From Pragia fontium DSM 5563 = ATCC 49100 (lineage in GTDB: Bacteria; Pseudomonadota; Gammaproteobacteria; Enterobacterales; Enterobacteriaceae), in the NCBI RefSeq assembly GCF_900112475.1, contig NZ_FOLW01000002.1:62001-126000 (forward strand): 64,000 nucleotides of DNA, in the 5' to 3' direction. The position numbers and the translations under genes are program-made. Shown here one piece after another: positions 1-8,959 of the stretch (its first letter is position 1; the number at the start of each line of letters is the position of its first letter). The notes beneath the pieces were generated by a model. That model worked only from the letters and a program-made list of their open reading frames with translations. It did not search any database and was not told where the DNA came from.

Positions 1-280
1 CTATGCCCGCCGTTTTATTATTAGCCGCAGCAATAAAGGTTATGGTCCACAACGTATTCAGTCTGAATTACAGCAAAAAGGCATCAATCGTGATGAAATT
101 CGTCATGCGATGTCGGAATGTGAAGTTGACTGGTATCTGAAGGCCAGAGAGGTTGCTGTCAGACGTTTTGGCTATGAGTTACCCACTGACTGGAAAGAGA
201 AATCTAAAGTTCAGCGTTATCTCGCCTACCGGGGTTTTATGCAGGATGAAATCCAATCAGTTTTTACTGATTCTGAATAA
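1..280 (+). CDS. recX: RecX, regulator of RecA (3' end only)
   Basis: The gene enters from the left edge in frame 2 and ends with TAA at 278-280, leaving 92 codons. The visible part reads as the C-terminal three-helix repeats of RecX, with the segment SNKGYGPQRIQSELQQKG followed by DWYLKAREVAVRRFG and RYLAYRGFMQDEIQSVF. RecX binds RecA filaments in the cytoplasm and limits their extension and ATPase activity. The position just upstream of alaS and csrA matches the recA-recX-alaS-csrA order of enterobacteria, which supports the call. The start codon and the N-terminal part lie outside the window. Confidence 0.9.
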   Translation, partial: YARRFIISRSNKGYGPQRIQSELQQKGINRDEIRHAMSECEVDWYLKAREVAVRRFGYELPTDWKEKSKVQRYLAYRGFMQDEIQSVFTDSE

Positions 281-420
281 TAAACCCTCTGTGGATTTAC
301 TTCCCATCAAAGAAATTTTATCTTATGCCTACTTTTAATTCGTAAGCCAGCCATTTTTCTTCTGATTCGCTGTACTTTACTTACGGATAGCCTTCATTTT
401 AGCCAGATATTGGAAATTAT

Positions 421-3048
421 ATGAGCAAGAGCACCGCTGAGATCCGTCAAGCGTTTCTCGATTTCTTTAATAGTAAAGGGCATCAGGTTGTTGCCAGCAG
501 TTCTTTAGTCCCTCATAACGATCCTACGCTTCTGTTTACCAATGCGGGGATGAACCAGTTTAAAGATGTGTTTTTGGGGCTTGATAAGCGCCCTTATACC
601 CGAGCGACGACTTCACAGCGTTGTGTGCGTGCTGGTGGTAAACACAACGATTTAGAAAACGTGGGTTACACGGCCCGCCATCATACTTTCTTTGAAATGT
701 TAGGTAATTTCAGCTTTGGTGATTACTTTAAGCATGATGCGATTAACTTTGCCTGGGAATTATTGACCGGGGCGGAGTGGTTTAATCTGCCAAAAGAGAA
801 GTTATGGGTGACCGTTTACGCCACCGATGATGAAGCCTATGACATTTGGGCTAATGATATTGGCGTTCCCCACGAAAGAATTATTCGCATCGGTGATAAC
901 AAAGGTGCTGCGTTTGCCTCGGATAACTTCTGGCAGATGGGTGATACCGGTCCTTGTGGCCCATGTACCGAAATATTCTTTGATCATGGCGATCATATTT
1001 GGGGTGGGCCTCCGGGATCCCCAGAAGAAGATGGCGATCGCTATATTGAGATATGGAACATCGTCTTTATGCAGTTTAACCGTCAGTCTGACGGTACCAT
1101 GCTGCCATTACCTAAACCTTCAGTAGACACCGGTATGGGGCTGGAGCGTATTGCAGCAGTACTGCAACACGTTAATTCTAACTATGATATTGACCTGTTC
1201 CGCACTCTGATTGCTGAAGCAGCCAAAGAGACTAAAGCAACGGATTTAGACAGCAAATCTTTACGCGTTATTGCCGATCATATTCGTTCATGCGCATTCC
1301 TGATTTCTGATGGTGTAGTGCCGTCAAATGAAGGGCGAGGATATGTGTTACGCCGTATTATTCGTCGTGCGGTTCGCCATGGCCATATGCTGGGCGCTAC
1401 AGAAACGTTCTTCTATAAGCTGGTGAAACCACTGATTAGTGTAATGGGCAGTGCTGCTGATGAGCTACTGCGTCAACAGTCGATGGTTGAGCAAACTCTA
1501 AAAACGGAAGAAGAGCAGTTTGCGCGTACGCTGGAACGAGGTCTGGCCCTGCTGGATGAAGAACTTGCCCAGTTAACCAGTGATACATTAGCGGGTGAAA
1601 CTGCATTCCGTCTGTACGACACTTTTGGTTTTCCACTCGATTTAACGGCAGACGTTTGCCGTGAGCGTAATATCAAAGTTGATGAAGCCGGGTTTGAAAA
1701 AGCGATGGAAGAACAACGTCGTCGAGCCCGTGAGTCCGGTGGTTTTAGCGTAGATTACAGTAAGCTGATTCGCGTTGAAGGTGAAACAGATTTCAGCGGC
1801 TATCAGCGTCTGGAGCAGTCTTCTAAAGTGGTTGCTTTGTTTGTTGATGGTCAGGAAGTCAATCGTGTTCAACAGGGGCAGGAAGCGGTCGTTATTCTTG
1901 ATGGGACGCCATTCTACGGTGAATCCGGTGGTCAGGTAGGTGATGCTGGTTTGCTTAAATCAGCTAAGTTTGCTTTTGATGTACAGGATACTCAGAAGTA
2001 TGGTCAAGCCATTGGTCACATTGGCCGTTTAACGCAAGGTGAACTGAACGTTGGAGATAGTGTTGATGCTATCGTCGATGGTGTACGTCGTGAGCGAATT
2101 CGTTTGAATCACTCTGCTACTCACTTGCTTCATGCTGCATTACGCCAGATATTGGGTGAGCACGTTGCTCAAAAAGGCTCATTAGTAAACGACAGCTATT
2201 TGCGTTTTGACTTCTCCCATTCTGAAGCAATGAAACCGGAACAAATTCGTGCTGTTGAAGATTTGGTTAACCAGCAGATTCGTCGTAATTTGACGGTTGA
2301 AACCAATATTATGGATTTAGATGATGCTAAATCCAAAGGTGCTATGGCGTTATTCGGTGAGAAGTACGATGATAAAGTTCGTGTACTTTCAATGGGTGAT
2401 TTCTCGACTGAACTTTGTGGTGGTACGCATACTGAGTCAACGGGTAACATTGGTTTATTCCGTATTACCTCTGAGTCGGGTATTGCTGCGGGTATTCGTC
2501 GTATTGAAGCTGTAACGGGCGAAAACGCGATTGTTGCTATGCATCAACAAAGTGATGTGTTAAATGAGGTAGCATCACTGGTTAAAAGTGATGGCAATGG
2601 CTTAATTGAGAAAGTAAAAGGATTACTGGAACATAGCCGCGCAGTTGAAAAAGAGTTGCAACAGCTGAAAGATCAGATGGCAGCACAGGCAAGTTCGTCG
2701 TTAGTCAATAAGGCGATAGATGTAAAAGGTGTGAAGCTGCTGGTCAGTAATTTGAATAACGTTGAGCCTAAAATGCTACGTACGATGGTTGATGATATCA
2801 AGAATCAGTTAGGTTCTGGTATCATTGTGTTAGCAACCGTACATGATGGCAAAGTAAGCCTGATTGCTGGCGTAACTAAAGATTTGGTTGATCGGGTAAA
2901 AGCCGGTGAGCTTATTGGAACCGTCGCACAGTTAGTGGGTGGTAAAGGCGGAGGTCGTCCTGATATGGCACAGGCCGGCGGTACGGATACTAGTGCATTA
3001 CCAGCAGCGTTGGCTACAGTTGAGAGCTGGGTTGCTGCGAAGTTATAA
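421..3048 (+). CDS. alaS: Alanine--tRNA ligase
   Basis: Charges tRNA-Ala with alanine in the cytoplasm and hydrolyses mischarged Ser/Gly-tRNA-Ala. The 875 residues match the full bacterial length. The N-terminus is typical ([16 protein letters not shown]), followed by the class II aminoacylation core ([15 protein letters not shown], and [20 protein letters not shown] of motif 2). The editing domain has the zinc-binding HxxxH ([13 protein letters not shown]) and the later CGGTH motif. The C-Ala domain ends with [15 protein letters not shown]. The ATG at 421 starts the conserved N-terminus. The gene is downstream of recX and upstream of csrA, as in E. coli. No truncation or frameshift is visible. 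Confidence 0.98.
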   Translation: MSKSTAEIRQAFLDFFNSKGHQVVASSSLVPHNDPTLLFTNAGMNQFKDVFLGLDKRPYTRATTSQRCVRAGGKHNDLENVGYTARHHTFFEMLGNFSFGDYFKHDAINFAWELLTGAEWFNLPKEKLWVTVYATDDEAYDIWANDIGVPHERIIRIGDNKGAAFASDNFWQMGDTGPCGPCTEIFFDHGDHIWGGPPGSPEEDGDRYIEIWNIVFMQFNRQSDGTMLPLPKPSVDTGMGLERIAAVLQHVNSNYDIDLFRTLIAEAAKETKATDLDSKSLRVIADHIRSCAFLISDGVVPSNEGRGYVLRRIIRRAVRHGHMLGATETFFYKLVKPLISVMGSAADELLRQQSMVEQTLKTEEEQFARTLERGLALLDEELAQLTSDTLAGETAFRLYDTFGFPLDLTADVCRERNIKVDEAGFEKAMEEQRRRARESGGFSVDYSKLIRVEGETDFSGYQRLEQSSKVVALFVDGQEVNRVQQGQEAVVILDGTPFYGESGGQVGDAGLLKSAKFAFDVQDTQKYGQAIGHIGRLTQGELNVGDSVDAIVDGVRRERIRLNHSATHLLHAALRQILGEHVAQKGSLVNDSYLRFDFSHSEAMKPEQIRAVEDLVNQQIRRNLTVETNIMDLDDAKSKGAMALFGEKYDDKVRVLSMGDFSTELCGGTHTESTGNIGLFRITSESGIAAGIRRIEAVTGENAIVAMHQQSDVLNEVASLVKSDGNGLIEKVKGLLEHSRAVEKELQQLKDQMAAQASSSLVNKAIDVKGVKLLVSNLNNVEPKMLRTMVDDIKNQLGSGIIVLATVHDGKVSLIAGVTKDLVDRVKAGELIGTVAQLVGGKGGGRPDMAQAGGTDTSALPAALATVESWVAAKL

Positions 3049-3321
3049 AGTATTAAGCCGCATATTTATCATAATAGCGTTTGTTGCTTTGTTTATATAT
3101 GCGGATTTTGTTAATATTTTTAACGTAAGTAAAACACAAATTTAAAAAAGTTGGCTAAACTTAGATGTATACATGTTCTTATCTTGGTTATTGATAGAAT
3201 GAGTTTGAGCTAAAACGATCGGTATCGGCTGTAATAGCTTACGTTCTTGTGGTATATCATGGATAATGGGCAGGATGCACAAGAGAAGCAATGGTCTGTT
3301 TAATCTGTCAAGGAGCAAAGA

Positions 3322-3507
3322 ATGCTTATTCTAACTCGTCGAGTTGGTGAGACGTTAATGATTGGTGATGAAGTTACCGTTACCGTTCTGGGCGTAAAAG
3401 GTAATCAAGTTCGTATAGGTGTTAATGCACCTAAAGAAGTATCTGTTCATCGTGAAGAGATCTACCAACGAATTCAGGCTGAGAAGTCACAGCAATCGAC
3501 TTTTTAA
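3322..3507 (+). CDS. csrA: Carbon storage regulator CsrA
   Basis: A 61-residue RNA-binding dimer that recognises GGA motifs in mRNA leaders and changes translation and stability of target mRNAs, with broad effects on carbon storage, motility and biofilm formation. The sequence is close to E. coli Csr[19 protein letters not shown], then [21 protein letters not shown] and [11 protein letters not shown], including the R44-type RNA-contacting region. A clear AGGAG ribosome binding site lies at about 3310-3314. The upstream gap of about 270 bases would hold its promoters, which I cannot map. A GC-rich hairpin follows the stop codon. Confidence 0.97.
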   Translation: MLILTRRVGETLMIGDEVTVTVLGVKGNQVRIGVNAPKEVSVHREEIYQRIQAEKSQQSTF

Positions 3508-3513
3508 GCTTTT

Positions 3514-3552
3514 GGCGCGTCTCGCTTTGTTGAGTGAGGCGCGTTGATTTTT
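3514..3552 (+). terminator. Probable terminator after csrA
   Basis: The arms CGCGTCTC (3516-3523) and GAGGCGCG (3536-3543) pair with one G-U wobble. A T-rich stretch follows from about 3544, seven bases after the csrA stop region. Confidence 0.6.
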
Positions 3553-3789
3553 CCTTTCCTGCTTTATCCCTCTCCCGTTTTTCCATCATTCAATATTGAT
3601 TATTCGTTGCTGGTGATAGCCATTTTATGCGCATTTTTTGCTGGTAAACTGTTCGGGTTGTTTGCTTAGTGCACAAACGAACGTTATGAATAAAAAAGTA
3701 TTTGACTTATAAGCCCGGGAAAGTAATATGTGCGCCACGCAGTGCCGATAAGCATTTCAAATGTTGAAGGTATTGTAAGTAGTAAGAAC

Positions 3790-3882
3790 GGTGAGGTGGC
3801 CGAGAGGCTGAAGGCGCTCCCCTGCTAAGGGAGTATGCGGTCAAAAGCTGCATCGAGGGTTCGAATCCCTCCCTCACCGCCA
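3790..3882 (+). tRNA. serV: tRNA-Ser (GCU)
   Basis: A 93-base tRNA with a long variable arm, ending in an encoded GCCA. The anticodon loop is within CTCCCCTGCTAAGGGAG, giving anticodon GCT, which reads AGC/AGU codons. It closely resembles E. coli serV and is in the same position, downstream of csrA. The T arm TTCGAAT and the acceptor pairs GGTGAGG/CCTCACC are intact. Confidence 0.96.
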
Positions 3883-3907
3883 TTCTTATTACAGATTTTA
3901 GTAATCT

Positions 3908-3984
3908 GCACCCGTAGCTCAGCTGGATAGAGTACTCGGCTACGAACCGAGCGGTCAGAGGTTCGAATCCTCTCGGGTGCACCA
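3908..3984 (+). tRNA. tRNA-Arg (ACG), copy 1
   Basis: A 77-base tRNA with acceptor arms GCACCCG/CGGGTGC and an encoded CCA end. The anticodon loop CTACGAA gives anticodon ACG, whose A34 is normally edited to inosine to read CGU/CGC/CGA. It is equivalent to E. coli argVYZQ, which also follow serV. The three copies in this cluster are identical over the mature tRNA. Confidence 0.96.
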
Positions 3985-4058
3985 TCTTATGTGAATATTG
4001 TTTTAGCAACGATATTCAAACAGATAGTATTATCGCGTATGTCTTAGTATTTCAAAGA

Positions 4059-4135
4059 GCACCCGTAGCTCAGCTGGATAGAGTACTCGGCTACGAACCG
4101 AGCGGTCAGAGGTTCGAATCCTCTCGGGTGCACCA
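4059..4135 (+). tRNA. tRNA-Arg (ACG), copy 2
   Basis: Identical to the copy at 3908-3984, with an encoded CCA end. It is followed by a hairpin-rich spacer that ends with a partial copy of the tRNA 3' end. Confidence 0.96.
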
Positions 4136-4264
4136 TCTTCCTCTTAAATCTTAGTTACTTTTTGTAGCGTTAAGGTTTTGCGAAAACGCAGAGAGAGGAT
4201 AACGTTGCGTAAGCAACGGCCCGAAGGGCGAAACAATAGTGGAGTCATCCTCTCGGGTGCACCA
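4136..4264 (+). repeat. tRNA spacer repeat (copy A) ending in a tRNA-Arg 3' fragment
   Basis: This spacer can form three small hairpins: GTTTT-GCG-AAAAC (4175-4187), CGTTGC-GTAA-GCAACG (4203-4218) and GCCC-GAA-GGGC (4219-4229). It ends with ATCCTCTCGGGTGCACCA (4247-4264), a copy of the last bases of the tRNA-Arg gene. A related copy follows the third tRNA-Arg. The arrangement recalls the rtT repeats of the E. coli tyrT operon, which also carry tRNA 3'-end copies; this comparison is by organisation only, not by sequence. Confidence 0.75.
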
Positions 4265-4339
4265 TCTTATTATCAATATCGTTTTAGTTACGATATTCAA
4301 GCAGATAGAATTATCGCGTCTGTTTTAGTATTTCAAAGA

Positions 4340-4416
4340 GCACCCGTAGCTCAGCTGGATAGAGTACTCGGCTACGAACCGAGCGGTCAGAGGTTCGAAT
4401 CCTCTCGGGTGCACCA
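4340..4416 (+). tRNA. tRNA-Arg (ACG), copy 3
   Basis: Identical to the two upstream tRNA-Arg(ACG) genes. The 70 or so bases before it (4272-4339) repeat the spacer before copy 2 (3993-4058), with the hairpin AATATCGT/ACGATATT. Confidence 0.96.
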
Positions 4417-4541
4417 TCTTCTTCTTACATCCTAATTACTTTTTATCTCGTTAAGCTTTTGCAAAAGTGCAGAGGGCGTATAACGTTGCGTAAGTAGCGT
4501 CTCGCAGATCGAGACAATAGTAGAGTCCTCTTGGGTGCAGC
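4417..4541 (+). repeat. tRNA spacer repeat (copy B), diverged
   Basis: A second, diverged copy of the spacer after tRNA-Arg copy 2. The three hairpins are kept with changed sequence: CTTTT-GC-AAAAG (4456-4467), CGTTGC-GTAA-GTAGCG with two G-U pairs (4484-4499), and GTCTCG-CAGAT-CGAGAC (4499-4515). It ends in a degraded tRNA 3' fragment (CCTCTTGGGTGCAGCA, about 4527-4542). It is probably the 3' end of the tRNA transcription unit. Confidence 0.65.
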
Positions 4542-5788
4542 ATCTTCTTCTTGATTCCTTTTTTATTCCCAGTTAATCCCTTCTGGCTTTGGTGCTAATA
4601 CTCTTTAAAAGTGCAGCATAGAGCAGAGCTTCCTATTGGGTATGCTTAGCGTAGTATCTGGCAAGTTATGCAGAGGGCTTATAACATGATGACAGCGGCC
4701 TTTATTACGCAATTCTTCAATATACTCCAACATATCCAAATCTAGCGCCATAGCGGCTGCTTGGTTTGAGTATTAAATCAAGTCAGGGTCAAGTTCAGGA
4801 TGGTTTACCGCGATGCCTAAGAGTGCCGTTAATTCGTTTTTTGGACGGATTATATTGTGTGGATAAGCATTCAGTGGTGTTGATGAATACGAATTGTATC
4901 TGAGCTTGTCGCTAATCTAATGAACCTGGAGTGACTAATCGAAAAGTTTGGGCTTGGTTATCGTTATCGCTGATTAGACATGATGTGTAAATTAGTTTGC
5001 CTGCGATTGTTAGTTACTGCTAATGATTTTGTTATGGAAATGTTGATTAATATTGTTGATGTAAATCGATAAAATAGTAAATACCTAATTTTAGTCATTT
5101 GATTTTTTTAAATGAAATGATGTTTTTAAAATGGCCGAATACATATTCGGTATTTATTGTGACACAATTTTGTATAAAATTATTATCATTTTCAATGATG
5201 TTTAAGTCTTTTTTGGATTTAACTATCCACATGAAATACTAATTAGTGCAATTTTGATAATAGGAAATTTTATAATCGCCAGGGGTAAGCCGGTTTTAAC
5301 TTATTAATGTATTATTAATGACCAGATTTCTTTGATCCTCGGTCATTTTGGTTAGAGTGAATAATGAATGGTAAATTATTTTAAGTTGTTTTCTTTGTTT
5401 TTTTTGAAATAAAAATCTATATATGTGAAATTTTATAGTTAAGCTTTTATTTGTAAGGGCAGTATTGTTATTATTTACCAATAGGGAACAGGTGATTCTC
5501 ATTGTGCTTAGCGCTAATTTGATAAATAACTTAGGGTTTATATTAGTATGATGACACTCTTTAGTATTTATTAAATCAAGTTTTTCGCTGAGTCAGAAAA
5601 TAGCGAAACAGGATATTATCAAGCTATTTACATGGCAGTAATATTCTTAATGGTTTTCATATCTGGTTGTTTCAAGTGAATTTTTATTAGGCTATAGATA
5701 ATTAAGTTATCGGGCCATCGGTTTTTTGTCTTTTGGAGATATATAGACACTTAAATAATTAAGATGTTTATTATAAGGATGTATAAGC
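4542..5788. other. Long AT-rich intergenic region before the secretion operon
   Basis: No convincing intact gene. On the minus strand, 4605-4751 reads as 48 codons (MALDLDMLEYIEELRNKG at its start). Just upstream of it another frame (from about 4870 down to 4773) reads RPKNELTALLGIAVNHPELDPDLI-like coding text, so this may be a decayed small gene of unknown type. From about 5000 onward the DNA is very AT-rich with many T-tracts, as expected for a silenced horizontally acquired promoter region. A Fur-box-like site lies at 5175-5193. The promoter of the operon starting at 5789 should be in the last few hundred bases, but I could not place it. Confidence 0.5.
5175..5193 (-). promoter_or_regulatory. 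Fur-box-like site
   Basis: Read on the minus strand, the site is GAAAATGATAATAATTTTA, which matches the 19-base Fur consensus GATAATGATAATCATTATC at 15 positions by my hand alignment. It lies about 600 bases before the first gene of the secretion operon. The region is very AT-rich, so a chance match is possible. Confidence 0.35.
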
Positions 5789-7369
5789 ATGTCGTTAAAA
5801 TCAGCAAGCCAATCATTACGATTTATATTTATTATTCTAGCGGTAATCGTTGGTTGCTATGTCTTTTTTTTCCACGATCTATTAGAAACCATTGATCATT
5901 CTCCGTTAGTCAATGCCAGTATTATTACCGTTCAGATTGTTGGTGTTCTCTATTCATTTTTTATGGCGATTTCTCTGGTGATTGGTATCAGAGATTGGCG
6001 TCGTTTTACGCAAACAACGCCTTCAGAAGGTACATCGGTTCGTTTACGAGGTGCAATTAACCCACTGCAAAGTCGTATATCCGACTTGATGCATTCTAAT
6101 AGTGAAGTCCGTGGGGCTTTGTTACAAACGTTAAGAGAATCTTTAACGCGTAAAGTGACCGGTGCAGAATATCTTTCAGGACTACTGGTTGGTCTGGGGT
6201 TATTAGGAACGTTTATTGGTCTGATTATGACCATGGGCAGTATTAAATCAGCGATTGGCGTGATGAGTTCTGGTAACAGCGAAATTTCGGCATTGTTGGA
6301 CGGTTTGGCCGCACCTTTAGGTGGGATGTCTGCTGCATTTACTGCATCGTTACTTGGGTTATTAGGTTCACTGGTGATGGGACTTATCGCTCATATGCTA
6401 AGTACCGCATCAGAGCATTTATATACTGATATTGATGGCTGGGTTCATACACAACTTGCTGAGAGTAATTCAGGGGATGAAGGATATACCAGCAATTTGG
6501 CCGATGGTCGGCCAGGTGTTAGCCAGTATGCGCCAGCCAGTGGAATTGGTCCGAATTATGAAGTTGAGCGTTTGTTAAGGGGAATCTTAAAGTTCACTGA
6601 AGTTCAGCAAGCTCAACAACATGAGAGTATTGGTTATTTGAATAAATTGTTAGCCTGCCAGGAAAAATTATTTGCCAGTCAACAGGCTGTTGCAGAAAGT
6701 CAGCAAAGTACGTTGGAGAATCTGGAAAATAATCATCAGCACGTTATGGACATTATTGATGTTCATAATCGCCATATTGTTGATATTTTGCAGGGTTCAC
6801 TGAATCAGCAATCAGGTCTGGTTACCGCTTTACAAAATACTAATCATTATCTCTCCGTTAATGGCGAAGTTCTTCAACAGTCACTTCAGGTTCAGGAAGG
6901 ATTATCGAAGGGATTAAACGGTATCCAATATGAGTTAAGCGAATTAAACCAGCATGCTGAGCAGCAGAGCCTGAAACAGGATGATCTTGTTAATACCGGG
7001 CAGGAAACATCTACCTCAGTGAAATATGTGAAACAAGCCCTGATTGAATGTACGGGGTATCTTAACCAGAATCGAATTCAGCTCGGTGATACCTTTATTC
7101 AGGTTGCCGATAGTTTGAAGAGTTTACAGGCTGAAATACAAGGCGGCCGCCAACAGATACTTACTCTGGAATCCATACTGAGAATGGGGGCTGGTGATTC
7201 TGACAATATTTCTCAAGCCATTCAGTCTCAGAATAATGCATTACTTGAATGTATGCGCCAAATTACAGAAGCTAACATTTTTATGCGCTCGAGTAGTGAA
7301 GTGTTTATGGAGGAATACCGCAATATCCAGAAAGAAGACCAGAAAGCCGTGCCAGCAGAAATAAACTAA
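5789..7369 (+). CDS. MotA/TolQ/ExbB-type channel protein with coiled-coil tail, first gene of the type I secretion operon
   Basis: The 526 residues contain membrane segments near 12-32, 42-63, 131-152 and 175-202. The last two hold the MotA/TolQ/ExbB signature (GLGLLGTFIGLIMTMGSI and GGMSAAFTASLLGLLGS). From about residue 260 to 515 the protein is Gln/Asn/Leu-rich with coiled-coil character and is expected to be cytoplasmic. This layout resembles SiiB of Salmonella SPI-4 and ZorA-like proteins. The family forms proton-conducting channels with a MotB/ExbD-type partner; a candidate partner is encoded three genes on (8960-9520). The association with a type I exporter suggests that it uses proton motive force to drive or gate adhesin export. 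The function is inferred; the family assignment is solid. Confidence 0.8.
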   Translation: MSLKSASQSLRFIFIILAVIVGCYVFFFHDLLETIDHSPLVNASIITVQIVGVLYSFFMAISLVIGIRDWRRFTQTTPSEGTSVRLRGAINPLQSRISDLMHSNSEVRGALLQTLRESLTRKVTGAEYLSGLLVGLGLLGTFIGLIMTMGSIKSAIGVMSSGNSEISALLDGLAAPLGGMSAAFTASLLGLLGSLVMGLIAHMLSTASEHLYTDIDGWVHTQLAESNSGDEGYTSNLADGRPGVSQYAPASGIGPNYEVERLLRGILKFTEVQQAQQHESIGYLNKLLACQEKLFASQQAVAESQQSTLENLENNHQHVMDIIDVHNRHIVDILQGSLNQQSGLVTALQNTNHYLSVNGEVLQQSLQVQEGLSKGLNGIQYELSELNQHAEQQSLKQDDLVNTGQETSTSVKYVKQALIECTGYLNQNRIQLGDTFIQVADSLKSLQAEIQGGRQQILTLESILRMGAGDSDNISQAIQSQNNALLECMRQITEANIFMRSSSEVFMEEYRNIQKEDQKAVPAEIN

Positions 7370-7460
7370 TTTCTTTTTATCAATGAATTATTGTTTATAC
7401 CGAACCGTGTTTTCAGGTAGTGATTGAGTCGTAAGAACGCTACAGGGATGTTTTAATATT

Positions 7461-8942
7461 ATGAAAATAAAAAGAAAAAAAATAGTTTATTCTGTTTTAT
7501 GTGCGCTTCTTATTTCCGGATGTCGTTCTGGAACGTCAGATACACAAATACATACATTAAACTCGGAAGAGAGTAGTGGCGTCCCGAATATTGAGGCCCC
7601 AAACAATGAGGTAGAAACGAATACTGCGGTTGTATTTAACTCGGTTATCGTTGCCTCTTCAGACCTCATGGCAGATAGCTCAAAAGAAGGAATATTTAAA
7701 CCGGCATCCAGCGTTGGAATGTTTTCACTGACGGCGGCATTGAAACAAGCTCAAGAATATTCATTGCGTACGGTGATAAGCCGCGCAAAAGTTGATGAAG
7801 CAGAGTTACGAATCGATGAGGCTAAAGCAGGCTACTATCCAAAATTGCAAGCGATGGTAAAAACGGCAGATTGGCTCTCCGACCGCAGTGCTAAAGTGGC
7901 GCGATCTTTTGATGAATATTCCCAGATGCAATTAACATTGCAATATAACCTGATGGACTTTGGTCGAACCAGTCATGCGGTTGGCAGTGCCCATGAGATT
8001 CATCGGTCGGCACTTTTTAGTTCGGATAGTGAAATTAACTCGGTTTCTTTTGATACCACCAAAGCTTATCTCGATGTTCGTCGTTACACATTATTGCTGG
8101 CTGCCGCCAAAGATTACGTGACAGTGACTTCAGAGTTGGTTGATACATTAAAAATTAGGGTTGCTGGAGGTGGTTCCCCCGAATCGGAACTGATTAGAGG
8201 GCAGTTAGCGCTGACCAACGCTAAAAATCGTCAGAAAACCATTGATCTTCAGTTGACCAAAGCAAAACAAAAACTACGTAGTTTGTTGGGGCAAGAGATA
8301 TCCATTGAAATGGTTGAGCTCGCAGATATTCCTGCGAACATTGATTTTAATGCCATGATTGCCAGAGTCCGGTTAGAAAATCCAAATATTAAAGCCCGTT
8401 TGGCTGAGCTGAACGGTGCTAAAGAGGATGTTTCTGCGGCCAGATCTGGTCGCTATCCTAGCGTGGATGTTGTTGGGGGTTACAAGCGGCCTTTCCAACA
8501 CCCGGAGAATTTAGACGGTAACTATTTAGGCGGTAACGTTGCTTTGCAAGTGAGTGTTCCCGTACTGGATGGAGGAATTAATAGTTCACGTATTGGTCAG
8601 GCATTAGCTCGCTTACGTATGGCTGAAGCGTCATATGGTCAGTTACAGCGTGATGTCAGCGAAATGGCATTTAACTTATCTAACGATGCACTGAATGCCA
8701 AAGATTTGTGGAGAATCCAAGGTCAGGCCAAAACGGATGCCAGCCGTACGAAAAATTTATATTTAGATGAGTTTCGTTTAGGTACCCGTAGTTTGAATGA
8801 CCTAATTAGCGTACAGACAGACTTCTTTAATGCCAGCGTGGGACGGGTGACATCGCAATATGATTATTATTTATCCGTATTAGGACTTTATCTGCTCTCA
8901 GGGCAGGTAGATAACGGCATTACCATGCTCAAGCTACGCTAA
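7461..8942 (+). CDS. TolC-family outer membrane efflux protein (lipoprotein) of the type I secretion system
   Basis: The 493-residue protein begins with a lipoprotein signal peptide (MKIKRKKIVYSVLCALLISGC, lipobox ISGC with Cys21) and has a low-complexity stretch to about residue 85. It then carries the two repeated TolC/OEP helical halves, with recurring AxxxYxPxL-type motifs (EAKAGYYPKL near 130, SGRYPSVDVVGGYKR near 340) and a late RLGTRSLNDLISVQTDFF. The expected role is the outer membrane exit duct that meets the HlyD adaptor. It corresponds in position and type to SiiC of SPI-4. It lies 91 bases after the channel gene and 17 bases before the MotB-like gene, so one transcript is likely. 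A tolC inside the operon suggests a dedicated exporter that does not rely on a housekeeping TolC. Confidence 0.87.
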   Translation: MKIKRKKIVYSVLCALLISGCRSGTSDTQIHTLNSEESSGVPNIEAPNNEVETNTAVVFNSVIVASSDLMADSSKEGIFKPASSVGMFSLTAALKQAQEYSLRTVISRAKVDEAELRIDEAKAGYYPKLQAMVKTADWLSDRSAKVARSFDEYSQMQLTLQYNLMDFGRTSHAVGSAHEIHRSALFSSDSEINSVSFDTTKAYLDVRRYTLLLAAAKDYVTVTSELVDTLKIRVAGGGSPESELIRGQLALTNAKNRQKTIDLQLTKAKQKLRSLLGQEISIEMVELADIPANIDFNAMIARVRLENPNIKARLAELNGAKEDVSAARSGRYPSVDVVGGYKRPFQHPENLDGNYLGGNVALQVSVPVLDGGINSSRIGQALARLRMAEASYGQLQRDVSEMAFNLSNDALNAKDLWRIQGQAKTDASRTKNLYLDEFRLGTRSLNDLISVQTDFFNASVGRVTSQYDYYLSVLGLYLLSGQVDNGITMLKLR

Positions 8943-8959
8943 AAACAGGAAGCAGAAAG

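Noticed and set aside
153-338. 61-codon frame starting inside recX
   Set aside because: Shadow frame of the recX 3' end that runs into the intergenic region.
4247-4264. tRNA-Arg 3' fragment as an attR site of an integrated element
   Set aside because: A related fragment ends the next spacer as well, and the two spacers are paralogous with matching hairpins, so duplication within the tRNA cluster explains it better. No integrase gene is present.
4178-4435. 85-codon reading frame across the tRNA-Arg genes
   Set aside because: It runs through the spacer repeat and a tRNA gene and has no protein-like character.
5296-5502. 68-codon minus-strand reading frame before the secretion operon
   Set aside because: Low-complexity AT-rich translation, no ribosome binding site and no family similarity.
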